This document shows, one piece after another, positions 13,527-20,158 of a stretch of 42,268 bases of DNA (within the stretch, counting starts at the first letter, position 1; the number at the start of each line of letters is the position of its first letter). The DNA comes from an uncultured Desulfuromonadales bacterium. Its GTDB lineage: Bacteria; Desulfobacterota; Desulfuromonadia; Geobacterales; CAIOGM01. The stretch is taken from assembly GCA_903929485.1 (NCBI GenBank), contig CAIYUY010000257.1, forward strand, positions 1 to 42,268, written 5' to 3'. The translations under genes and the position numbers were made by a program. The notes beneath the pieces were generated by a model. It worked only from the letters and a program-made list of their open reading frames with translations, was not told where the DNA came from and ran no database searches.

Positions 13527-13665
13527 GTTTCCCGCCTCGCAAATTGAAGGCCCCCATATCCCACAGCGCCGTTTCCAGGCTGTAATAGGCGTGCCGCTTC
13601 ATGGCCCGTTTCGTTCGGCCAAAGGTCTGATGCCATTTCAGATAGTTACCGATGAGCTGCAGCAT
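13522..13665 (-). CDS. 47-aa phage protein
   Basis: ATG at 13663-13665 with AGGGAGGG upstream, overlapping the end of the preceding gene by 20 bp. The protein is basic and aromatic (IGNYLKWHQTFGRTKRAMKR then AYYSLETALWDMGAF). Unknown function. Its stop codon is the TAG of a palindromic repeat, so the natural C-terminus may have been replaced. Confidence 0.6.
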   Translation of the reverse strand: MLQLIGNYLKWHQTFGRTKRAMKRHAYYSLETALWDMGAFNLRGGKR

Positions 13666-14164
13666 GCTGTGTCCCTCCCTGGGTAGTCGTGCGTAGCCTA
13701 TAGGGTCCGACGATATGATTTCGCGTGATACATTCCGGATTGAGCTCCATCATATCCTTCAGAAACGAATGGGGTATGAACGGTGGCGGACCGGTCTGGG
13801 GGCCGTTTACCCAGTTTGACAAAATTCTCCCGTGTATGCCGCACATCCGGCTTTTGCTGTAATACACATACTTACTGCTGCATCCTTCCACGCAACACGC
13901 TTCAGTGCGGCGCGGATTCCTCCGATTTTCCCCGGTATTGCCGATCTTGATTCCCATCCCCTTCACCTTATCCAGGGGGATGTCCCGAAACTGCCCCAGA
14001 TAGCTTTCCGCCGGACGGGCAACCCGCCAGCCGCAGTTCCGGCAGCTGATTTCATCCTCCGCCACATAATCCGATCCGGCGCCGGTCATGATCCCCTCCA
14101 CCCGCTTGAGATTCCCGCCGCACTTGGGGCAAGCAGGCTTCTTGTTCAATTGAGAATTGTCCAT
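13646..14164 (-). CDS. Zinc-ribbon phage protein
   Basis: 172 aa from the ATG at 14162-14164, with AAAGGAGG upstream; the longer open frame upstream belongs to the neighbouring gene. An N-terminal zinc ribbon ACPKCGGNLKRVEG ... ISCRNCGWRV is followed by a second Cys-rich part (EACCVEGCSSKYVYY, then RMCGIHGR). Proteins of this sort are early-region nucleic-acid-binding candidates in Mu-like phages. No specific family assigned. Confidence 0.72.
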   Translation of the reverse strand: MDNSQLNKKPACPKCGGNLKRVEGIMTGAGSDYVAEDEISCRNCGWRVARPAESYLGQFRDIPLDKVKGMGIKIGNTGENRRNPRRTEACCVEGCSSKYVYYSKSRMCGIHGRILSNWVNGPQTGPPPFIPHSFLKDMMELNPECITRNHIVGPYRLRTTTQGGTQHAAAHR

Positions 14165-14166
14165 GG

Positions 14167-14511
14167 TCAATTGCCTCCTTTCCAGACGTTGCAGCTCGGA
14201 CAGCTCCGAAATAGGGCCACCCGTACGGGATTGGATGCGGCGAACTCCCGCCGACGATGAAAAGCACACTTGTCCAGGCTGATGGTGGAGAGAATCGGGC
14301 AATCAACAGTGATACCGCCGTAGATCTCCCGGAACTTCTCCATCACCGCCGAATCATCCGCGGGGTAGGTACCGGAAAGGAGCTGGCTGATGGTGGAAGG
14401 GTTATAGCCGATGGCCTTGGCCACCGTCGCCTGCCCCTGCTCCTTACAGACTTTGCGGAAGTGGTTACGCAGACCTGTCCTGAGCTCCGTCGAAGGATCG
14501 TCATGGCTCAT
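14167..14511 (-). CDS. HTH (XRE-like) phage regulator with C-terminal Cys motif
   Basis: 114 aa, ATG at 14509-14511 with GGAGG upstream and overlapping the previous gene. A helix-turn-helix is clear: QGQATVAKAIGYNPSTISQL. The C-terminal part has KCAFHRRREF ... FRSCPSCNVW, as in small Mu-like phage DNA-binding proteins with a zinc tail. It probably regulates early genes or takes part in replication. An N-terminal stretch STELRTG derives from a CTGAGC..GTCGAAG repeat. Confidence 0.78.
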   Translation of the reverse strand: MSHDDPSTELRTGLRNHFRKVCKEQGQATVAKAIGYNPSTISQLLSGTYPADDSAVMEKFREIYGGITVDCPILSTISLDKCAFHRRREFAASNPVRVALFRSCPSCNVWKGGN

Positions 14512-14612
14512 CGGTCACCTCCGTCTCTCCGGTCGCTGAGCGAAGCCGAAGCGCTGTCTCTGTCTCGCTCTCCGCCGCATCCTGTACGGGCGATTCATGA
14601 ATCGCCCCTACG
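14479..14612. repeat. Two CTGAGC-type elements and one palindromic repeat
   Basis: CCTGAGCTCCGTCGAAGG at 14479-14496, GCTGAGCGAAGCCGAAGC at 14535-14552, and an ATTCATGAAT-centred palindrome at 14584-14612. All three are within coding sequence and in frame. Confidence 0.82.
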
Positions 14613-14938
14613 TCTCCCTCTCTCTCTGTCTCTCTCTTCACCAAACCGGATTCCCGCCGACCGATACCCAACACCGGCACTTCTGGCCCGATATTATTCA
14701 CCAGCCGATAGATCCTAAACTCCCCCGACCTTCCGCCGGCGAATTCACCCGTGGCCACATAACCGCACTTCACCAGATTACGCACAAACTTCTGAGCATT
14801 TTCATAACTACATCCGCCGGGGACACTCCGAACCAACTCCGGTATGGTGAAATTTCGGTGTATCCTCATGGCGGTCCATAACATTTTTCGGACAGTCTTA
14901 CCTCGGGACGGCATCTTCATACCTCTGACACCACTCAC
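14501..14938 (-). CDS. Winged-helix-like early phage protein
   Basis: Up to 145 aa. The first start is a GTG overlapping the B stop; ATGs at 14920 and 14914 are alternatives, the latter with AGAGG seven bases away. KMLWTAMRIHRNFTIPELV ... YENAQKFVRNLVKCGYV looks like a winged-helix DNA-binding domain. The C-terminal third is largely repeat-derived (VGAIHESPVQ and LRLRSATGE), so only the N-terminal two thirds are likely functional. It follows B in the early operon. Confidence 0.72.
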   Translation of the reverse strand: MSGVRGMKMPSRGKTVRKMLWTAMRIHRNFTIPELVRSVPGGCSYENAQKFVRNLVKCGYVATGEFAGGRSGEFRIYRLVNNIGPEVPVLGIGRRESGLVKRETEREGDVGAIHESPVQDAAESETETALRLRSATGETEVTDEP

Positions 14939-15669
14939 GCATCACCCCGTTTACGTCCCTTGCCGAACGTCGGCTGATCGTAGAACAACTGCCGCGTGCC
15001 CCAGGCCGCCAAGTTCACCGTCGCCAACCGGCTCGCCTTGGCCATCGTCTCAATACGTGCCAAGCCGATGATGACCCGACCGATATTCCCCCGGCTTTCC
15101 CGGTGGAGAAACTCCAACAGATCCTCCGCCACCACGCACTCACAACAGCGCGCCGCCACCAGGGCCGTATCCGCTTGATCCAGCCCCTTGAACTCGATCC
15201 ACTGGGTAATCCGCCGGGCAAACCGGCCATGCTGCTGAATCTTTCGGGCGATCTCCTCCATGCCGATGAGGATCACCGGCGCGCCGCTGATGTCGTAGAT
15301 ATCCCGGATGGAATCCATCATATCTTCCTGCCGGAACAGGTAATCCGCCTCGTCAATGAAGATCGGGCGGGGCTTTTCCGCCAGATTCTTGCAGATGTAC
15401 GCCACCATGTCCGACCGGCGGCACATCCGATGACTTCCCAGCTCCGTGCAGAGCGCCCCCAGCATACTCGTCACCGTCCAGCACCCCAGGGCGCGGACGA
15501 ACACCGCGTCATACTGATTGGCCACCCAGGCCGTCGCCGTCGTCTTCCCGGTACCCGGCTCCCCCCAGAGCAAGCCGCACCCCTCAGTCCCGTGGGGGCG
15601 GTTCGTCAGGTCCTCAACGGCCCGCACGAACTGGTTTAATTCCTTCGTCATTGCCATGTCGTGTCTCAT
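14935..15669 (-). CDS. Transposition protein B, AAA+ ATPase
   Basis: 244 aa. ATPase of the MuB/TniB/ExeA type with Walker A GEPGTGKTT (residues 36-44) and Walker B FIDEADYLF (104-112). MuB binds target DNA and delivers it to the transposase, and gives target immunity. ATG at 15667-15669 with GAGGAGG upstream. It lies directly downstream of the transposase gene, separated by about 120 bp that hold two palindromic repeats and a plus-strand-oriented terminator hairpin. Confidence 0.93.
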   Translation of the reverse strand: MRHDMAMTKELNQFVRAVEDLTNRPHGTEGCGLLWGEPGTGKTTATAWVANQYDAVFVRALGCWTVTSMLGALCTELGSHRMCRRSDMVAYICKNLAEKPRPIFIDEADYLFRQEDMMDSIRDIYDISGAPVILIGMEEIARKIQQHGRFARRITQWIEFKGLDQADTALVAARCCECVVAEDLLEFLHRESRGNIGRVIIGLARIETMAKASRLATVNLAAWGTRQLFYDQPTFGKGRKRGDA

Positions 15670-15697
15670 CTGTTACAATCCTCCTCTCGTTAGATTC

Positions 15698-15723
15698 GGG
15701 CGCAGCAAGCCGCGCCCCTACGT
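15698..15723. repeat. Palindrome variant, GCAGCAAGCCGC centre
   Basis: Lies upstream of the B gene. Same variant as at 10700 and 13201. Confidence 0.83.
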
Positions 15724-15726
15724 CGG

Positions 15727-15757
15727 CCGCCGATGTCTCACCATCGGCGGTTTTTTT
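15727..15757 (+). terminator. Rho-independent terminator facing the early operon
   Basis: CCGCCGATG/CATCGGCGG 9-bp stem, 6-nt loop, then seven T on the plus strand. It would stop plus-strand (antisense) transcription entering the A gene; no plus-strand gene upstream explains it. Confidence 0.75.
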
Positions 15758-15768
15758 CATTTGATCCT

Positions 15769-15797
15769 GTACGGGCGATTCATGAATCGCCCCTACA
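15769..15797. repeat. Palindromic repeat, ATTCATGAAT centre
   Basis: Contains the TAG stop (15793-15795) of the transposase gene. Confidence 0.9.
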
Positions 15798-18006
15798 TCA
15801 CCGCCGCCTGCACCCTCTCCGGGTCCTTCTCACACCACGGATCATCCCGATACAACCCGAACCGTTTACCCCGGTCCGTCATGGCGTAATGACTCGCCCA
15901 TTGGCACTCATACGCCGTCGCTTCCCCTGCTTTTTGCCGCTCCAGGATCTCGTCATACAGTTGATGCTGATTGTCTCTAAGCTCCTGCTCCAACCGTGGC
16001 GCCGCATCCTTGGCCCGCTTCAACTCGATGACCTTAGCCATCGTGGCAATCGTCTCCGGCTCCAGCTCGTAGGGCGCCGGAGCCGCCTGAATCCGTTCCG
16101 GCCCGTGCATCTCCAGCCGGATCTCCTCCGCCTGCATCTCCAGCCGGTTCAACCGGGCCACGCCCCGCTGCTCCAGCTTCTCCTCGATATGCGACTTCAC
16201 GAAGTATTCGGAAGCGTTGCCGTCCAGCTTGGCCACGGCCAGTAATCGCTGATCTTCCATGCTCCGAACCCAAACCTTGCTGGGGTCGCTGGGCGAGAAC
16301 GAGACAAACACCTTCTGCTTGTTGAACTCGGTCAGATCGGCGCTGTAATACCGCTTTACATAGCCGTTGCGCTTCGTTCCCATCTGGATTTCGCCCCGCT
16401 GCACCGTCCGGATGATCTTGGGATGGTACAGGTCGGGCAATTCGTTGGCCGGTTGCAGCCATTGATTCTCCGGCCGTGTCCGTTTCATCTGCTCCATCCC
16501 CATGTCCCACGCCTGATTGGGGGTCAAATGGGTTCTCTTTTGCGTCTGTGGATCCCGCACCGCCGGTAAACCCTTGTGCGGCGTGTTGTTGTACCGCTCC
16601 ATGGCCCTGTTGATCCCCGCCACACCATCGTCGAATTCGATCAACAACCGCACGCTGAGCGAAGTCGAAGCGCCGTTTTCTTTGTCTTTCACCTCGCGCC
16701 TGGTCTTCTTGTAGACCAGTTTCTTCGTATCCTCGTCCATATCCGCCCCGATATAGGTGCAGAGCTCCTTGGCGGCGCGGATCAGTATCGTCTGGTGCGC
16801 CCGTTCGCTCACCCCGTGGGCCTTGGGATTACGCGGTCGGGAATATTCGGGATGAATTCCCAGCCAATGGAGCATCCCGGTCCCAGCCTCCGTCATCATC
16901 TGGTTCTTGAACCCGCTGCCGTTGTCGGTGTAGAAGATCGCCGGCGGGCCGAACGTCTCACAGGCCATCCGGAGGGCATCCAGCACCGCCAGACCGCTTT
17001 CCGCCAGGTCGATACTCCACCCCACAACCTTCCGGCTAAAAACATCGATAACCGGGGTAATCTCGGGCCGAAACGGCTTCCCATGGAACGGGTGCGCCCA
17101 TTCCGCGTCGTTGCAATGGCCATCCGCCGTGTAGCAGTCCCCAGGGAGCATCTCCTCCGTCGTCCGGCGGCGGTGAGGCTTGATATTGGCAATGGCATTC
17201 CCCGTCATCCGCCCCTTTTCCCGCTCCACCGTCCCCAACGTCTTCAGATAGCCCGTTGCCTGGTAATAGGTCGGCATGGGGACCCCGGCGGGAAGCTTGG
17301 TTTTCAGATTCTCCAACACATCCGTCAGCGGCAGGTTCTGTCCCTTGCGCCAGCATGCCAGAAAGGAGGGTACCCAGAGGGCCAACGGCTTCACGGGGAG
17401 CGCCTTGGGCGCCAGATTCATGGGGTTTTGCCCCTTCTCGGAGAGTATCCACCATGCCATCACGCCGCTCTCCGAAAGGGTTCTCTCCTTACCGGCTCGG
17501 GCGTTTGCCTGAGCAATACTGGCCTGAATTTCTGGCGGAGCCGTTCCGTTTGACGCCTCTTTAACGAGCTGTTTAATGGCCTTTGTTATCCCGATCGCTG
17601 GTTCCAAGTTCTGCAGGTAGCGAATGAGTGCTAACCGGGCGTACATCGGTATCCGTCGCCACTCCGGCAGCTGCTCCGGCGTCTCCGCTGCCTTCTCGGC
17701 AATGACCGTGGGCAGTAAAGGCTCACTCTCCCCTGGGGAGAGGCTTGCGCTGAGCGAAGTCGAAGCGGCGAGGGGTGAGGGGGAAACCGTCACCGCCGCT
17801 ATTTCCCGATTCAGCAGGTACTCTTGCGTCACCGTCGGCAGCGACCGCCAGAAGTACTCCTTCCCGCCACCCTTGCCTTCCCGTTTCCGCTCTTCCCAGG
17901 GGATGGCCTTGGCCTGATCATGGTCAGCCTTGCGTTGTACTGACCTTTCAGTCCCCGGCAAACCCGGCAGTCCGGCGGCCTCCTTGGCGCTGTACCATTC
18001 TTTCAT
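15793..18006 (-). CDS. Mu-type transposase A (DDE)
   Basis: 737 aa. The N-terminal Mu-type DNA-binding domain starts EWYSAKEAAGLPGLP. The DDE catalytic core has D295 (YTADGHC), D361 (FYTDNGSGFKN) and E401 (KAHGVSERAH). The C-terminal beta-barrel and B-interaction regions follow. It catalyses strand transfer for integration and replicative transposition. Two repeat-derived peptides are inserted in frame: STSLSASLS near residue 82-90, between DNA-binding modules, and GASTSLSVRLL near 445-455, after the catalytic Glu. The stop TAG is inside a palindromic repeat. The core residues are intact, so it may still be active. Confidence 0.95.
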   Translation of the reverse strand: MKEWYSAKEAAGLPGLPGTERSVQRKADHDQAKAIPWEERKREGKGGGKEYFWRSLPTVTQEYLLNREIAAVTVSPSPLAASTSLSASLSPGESEPLLPTVIAEKAAETPEQLPEWRRIPMYARLALIRYLQNLEPAIGITKAIKQLVKEASNGTAPPEIQASIAQANARAGKERTLSESGVMAWWILSEKGQNPMNLAPKALPVKPLALWVPSFLACWRKGQNLPLTDVLENLKTKLPAGVPMPTYYQATGYLKTLGTVEREKGRMTGNAIANIKPHRRRTTEEMLPGDCYTADGHCNDAEWAHPFHGKPFRPEITPVIDVFSRKVVGWSIDLAESGLAVLDALRMACETFGPPAIFYTDNGSGFKNQMMTEAGTGMLHWLGIHPEYSRPRNPKAHGVSERAHQTILIRAAKELCTYIGADMDEDTKKLVYKKTRREVKDKENGASTSLSVRLLIEFDDGVAGINRAMERYNNTPHKGLPAVRDPQTQKRTHLTPNQAWDMGMEQMKRTRPENQWLQPANELPDLYHPKIIRTVQRGEIQMGTKRNGYVKRYYSADLTEFNKQKVFVSFSPSDPSKVWVRSMEDQRLLAVAKLDGNASEYFVKSHIEEKLEQRGVARLNRLEMQAEEIRLEMHGPERIQAAPAPYELEPETIATMAKVIELKRAKDAAPRLEQELRDNQHQLYDEILERQKAGEATAYECQWASHYAMTDRGKRFGLYRDDPWCEKDPERVQAAVM
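16654..16673. repeat. GCTGAGCGAAGTCGAAGC element inside the transposase gene
   Basis: In-frame copy coding for STSLSV after the catalytic core. Confidence 0.85.
17725..17790. repeat. Composite repeat inside the transposase gene
   Basis: CTCTCCCCTGGGGAGAGG-like hairpin material flanks a GCTGAGCGAAGTCGAAGC copy at about 17748-17767. Translated as a Ser/Pro-rich stretch near residues 75-96. Confidence 0.78.
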
Positions 18007-18067
18007 GATCGTGCCGTTTTTTTTGTCATTGTCGCCCCCCGTATCCCGTGCTAAACTAGGCGAATAT

Positions 18068-18304
18068 CTACGCCTTAATGATAGCCTTCCGGGGGCGACT
18101 CAGGTGGGGGCGGTACATGTCGCCGAACACCTCTTGCGGCGTCATCGACAGCAACCCGGCGATATGTTCCTGCGTCGGCTTGCTCACCGTCCGCAGCTTG
18201 CAGACATCATTGAACGTCGTGGGCGAGATCTTCAGCTTCTCCGCTTCGCGGCAGAGCACAATGCCTGCTCTTTTCAATTCCGCAAGAATATCGTTGGCGT
18301 TCAT
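18068..18304 (-). CDS. Ner-like early regulator
   Basis: 78 aa, all helical with a helix-turn-helix: LCREAEKLKISPTTFNDV and TQEHIAGLLSMTPQEVFGD. Position directly before the transposase and opposite to the repressor fits Ner of Mu, which dampens early and repressor promoters. The C-terminus (MYRPHLSRPRKAIIKA) resembles the end of Ner proteins. It follows a 76-aa gene by only 4 bp. Confidence 0.82.
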   Translation of the reverse strand: MNANDILAELKRAGIVLCREAEKLKISPTTFNDVCKLRTVSKPTQEHIAGLLSMTPQEVFGDMYRPHLSRPRKAIIKA

Positions 18305-18308
18305 TGGT

Positions 18309-18539
18309 TTACCTCTTTACATTTTTGATTATGGTTAAAAGTTCCGCTACATAAGGAAAATGAGTAGCCGTAGCGACGTGATACAACGCCGCCATTTTGA
18401 ATTCATCAAGAGTAACTTCGGCATGTTTTAGATCGTGAAAGTAATGTTCAACGAGGCCAAGATCCATCTTTCGTTCCGGATAATTGTCACTCAAATAATT
18501 CATTATTCTTGCAAATGTTTCGAATTGTTCGTTAGTCAT
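18309..18539 (-). CDS. Small early phage protein, helicase-loader-inhibitor-like fold possible
   Basis: 76 aa, helical. The pattern YPERKMDLGLVEHYFHDL ... TLDEFKMAALYHV ... HFPYVAEL loosely recalls the N-terminal domain of phage helicase loader/inhibitor proteins (SPP1 G39P type), where an alpha-helical module ends in F-P-x-x-A-E/D. This is resemblance by eye only. It is the first gene of the leftward early operon, just ahead of the Ner-like gene. Confidence 0.55.
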   Translation of the reverse strand: MTNEQFETFARIMNYLSDNYPERKMDLGLVEHYFHDLKHAEVTLDEFKMAALYHVATATHFPYVAELLTIIKNVKR

Positions 18540-18558
18540 CTTCTTCTCCTGGGGTTAT

Positions 18559-18981
18559 ATGGAACTGGATAATTATGTAGTTGCCTGCAAGAACTTTAGG
18601 TTAGAGCTGCAAAATTTACTGACCCCAGAAGATAAATCTGCCCTTATTTACGATATCAGGACGCTCGGAAATTCCGGGTGGTGCCACTGGCAAGCTCAGA
18701 ATGAAGAGCTGATATTTGAGTTTGTCTCCGCGACACCATCCGCTCGGCGCGCAAGGAAATCCTGGAAAGATCCCGTGCTCCGTCGGAGACTAATTTTAGG
18801 ATCTCTGTACCATGTGATTCAGGCTCGGATACTGCTTGGCACAATCTGTGAGATGCATCTTGAAGCCGGCAGCAGCTACCGAGACATGGCTGCGCGTGCT
18901 GGGGAAGCGTACAATCGGATCGTCTTGGATGAAGCTGTCCCACTGTGGCCTCTTGAGGGTGAAAATCCGTTCGTAACATAG
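18559..18981 (+). CDS. Unknown protein between early operon and repressor
   Basis: 140 aa on the plus strand, head to head with the early operon (19 bp between starts). It is predicted helical, for example LRRRLILGSLYHVIQARILL and SYRDMAARAGEAYNRIVLD. No Cys clusters, signal or recognised domain. No strong ribosome-binding site. Being co-directional with the repressor it may be expressed in the lysogen, as cargo ('moron') genes are. An opposite-strand open frame at 18876-19118 overlaps it but has poorer protein-like composition. Confidence 0.62.
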   Translation: MELDNYVVACKNFRLELQNLLTPEDKSALIYDIRTLGNSGWCHWQAQNEELIFEFVSATPSARRARKSWKDPVLRRRLILGSLYHVIQARILLGTICEMHLEAGSSYRDMAARAGEAYNRIVLDEAVPLWPLEGENPFVT

Positions 18982-19096
18982 TCTTCTCCCGGCCCCTTAT
19001 CGGCCCTGTAATTCACCCCTCCCCGTGGAGTTTTCCACAGGGTAAAACGGGCGAAGTTTTCACCGCTTAAAGTTCGCTTGGTGAGCAGGAAGACAA

Positions 19097-19113
19097 CGCA
19101 CAAAAAGTGCGTA
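19097..19113. promoter_or_regulatory. Inverted repeat in early control region
   Basis: ACGCAC-AAAAA-GTGCGT, a 6-bp palindrome with an A5/T5 spacer, between the 140-aa gene and the repressor. Possible Ner or repressor-partner operator, or a weak terminator for the 140-aa gene. Confidence 0.45.
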
Positions 19114-19132
19114 GTCAACTTAAAAATTGTGC

Positions 19133-19262
19133 GTTCAAGTTTATTTTCTCAGAAAAAATAGCAAAAGACTGCATGTAGTTGTAATTGTTCAGTAAACAAA
19201 TGGGTTCAAGTTCGCTTTGATGGTTCAAGTTATGGTTCAAGTTGTTGGATTTAACTTGAACC
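19133..19262. promoter_or_regulatory. Operator array of GGTTCAAGTT repeats
   Basis: Identical GGTTCAAGTT at 19203-19212, 19222-19231 and 19234-19243, an inverted copy AACTTGAACC at 19253-19262, and GTTCAAGTT at 19133-19141. The cluster ends directly before the repressor start. The position and repeated form fit Mu-type operators bound by the phage repressor (autoregulation and control of leftward early transcription). Confidence 0.72.
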
Positions 19263-19264
19263 TC

Positions 19265-19672
19265 ATGGGTGCTAAAATGAAGCCAGCAGATAGATTGAAA
19301 ATTGTACGAGACAGTCTGTCCAAGTCTCAAGTAGACATGGCGAGCATGCTTGGAATCAATTACCGAACATTCCAGAATTATGAGGCTAGCCGTAGTGATA
19401 TCGGTTGGGACACACTTAAAGCCCTTGCTGAAATCGGATTTGATGCCAATTGGATATTGACGGGCGAAGGGGGGATGAAGCGGAGTGAAACGGGTGGGAG
19501 CCAGGAGCAAACGCTTGCCGGCGGCGGAGACATGGTGCAGACGCAACAAAGCGCCCCCCAACGCCCCGAAATCGCCGAACTGGTCAAACTCCTGGACAAC
19601 TACGCCAACAAAACCCTCCTGGAAGAGATCAAAGCCAAACTGCTGAATATAAAAAGAGTAATGGAAGGGTAG
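19265..19672 (+). CDS. Phage repressor, CI-type HTH
   Basis: About 135 aa from the ATG at 19265 (or 131 aa from 19277). An upstream ATG at 19217 lies inside the operator array and is rejected as start. The HTH is SKSQVDMASMLGINYRTFQN, followed by the SDIGWDTLKALAEIGFDANW and ILTGEGGM element typical of CI-type phage repressors. The C-terminus is a helical, coiled-coil-like tail (LVKLLDNYANKTLLEEI). It lacks the S24 peptidase of LexA-like repressors, so induction would need another route, as in Mu. No clear Shine-Dalgarno is seen; translation may start near the mRNA 5' end. Confidence 0.87.
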   Translation: MGAKMKPADRLKIVRDSLSKSQVDMASMLGINYRTFQNYEASRSDIGWDTLKALAEIGFDANWILTGEGGMKRSETGGSQEQTLAGGGDMVQTQQSAPQRPEIAELVKLLDNYANKTLLEEIKAKLLNIKRVMEG

Positions 19673-19738
19673 GGTGAGGCAGGGGAGGGGGGCGTAATAG
19701 AGATTTACTTTATAAAGGGGCTTGTATATATTCCAGAT

Positions 19739-20158
19739 ATGAAAGCCATAACTCATCAACTACTCGAAGAAAAAATAACCACCGAAAGCGCGATAATTAA
19801 GGCGATATCGGCGGCAATGCTTCTTCCCGAGACCTATCTAGGCATCTACTGGCACTGTATCTCCATAGCCATTGCGTTGCGCCGCTTCCTGCGGAACTTG
19901 GATATGTTCGACAGAGATCATTGTCTCACCTGTGAAACTGCTTGTTCATTCCCCATCCAGGATGATATTCGTACTGCTCGTGATGGTATTGTCAGTATTC
20001 TCGACAAACAGCGATCAGTTCCCTTATTGTCACCGGTAATCTATATGTTAAACAGCTTTATTGGTAAATTAGATGATAAGCTTGAAAATTACGCATTAGC
20101 CGGAGACACCGAAATCAAGGATCTTATCACTTCAATATCAAATAAACTGGGGTCCTGA
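19739..20158 (+). CDS. Unknown protein, possible partner of RelE-like toxin
   Basis: 139 aa, predicted helical, with a cysteine group (DHCLTCETACSF) near the middle and a C-terminal helix ending LITSISNKLGS. No helix-turn-helix or known antitoxin domain. Its TGA overlaps the ATG of the RelE-like gene by one base, indicating translational coupling. It could be an antitoxin of a new type, or an unrelated gene upstream of an orphan toxin. It lies just outside the recognised phage genes. Confidence 0.6.
   Translation: MKAITHQLLEEKITTESAIIKAISAAMLLPETYLGIYWHCISIAIALRRFLRNLDMFDRDHCLTCETACSFPIQDDIRTARDGIVSILDKQRSVPLLSPVIYMLNSFIGKLDDKLENYALAGDTEIKDLITSISNKLGS

Larger units (their letters stand above)
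1..19672 (-). mobile_element. Mu-like transposable prophage, left part outside window
   Basis: The gene order matches phage Mu read right to left: repressor (divergent), Ner, A transposase, B ATPase, small early genes, GemA, Mor, lysis genes, gp25/26/27-like, TerL, portal, MuF. Head, tail and right-end genes expected after MuF are not seen, so the element continues past base 1. The outer end beside the repressor was not located. It should lie somewhere between 19.67 kb and the accessory genes at about 20.8 kb. The coordinates given are the minimum supported extent. Confidence 0.93.

Noticed and set aside
13037-13636. 199-aa ORF as a single gene
   Set aside because: Most of it is repeat-coded peptide (ATHASPV, VGARLAAP); better starts with ribosome-binding sites exist in other frames.
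2722-15797. CRISPR array
   Set aside because: The palindromes are dispersed at irregular distances, lie inside genes and have no uniform spacers; no cas genes are present.
18876-19118. Minus-strand 80-aa ORF
   Set aside because: Overlaps the plus-strand 140-aa gene, has no ribosome-binding site and weak protein character.
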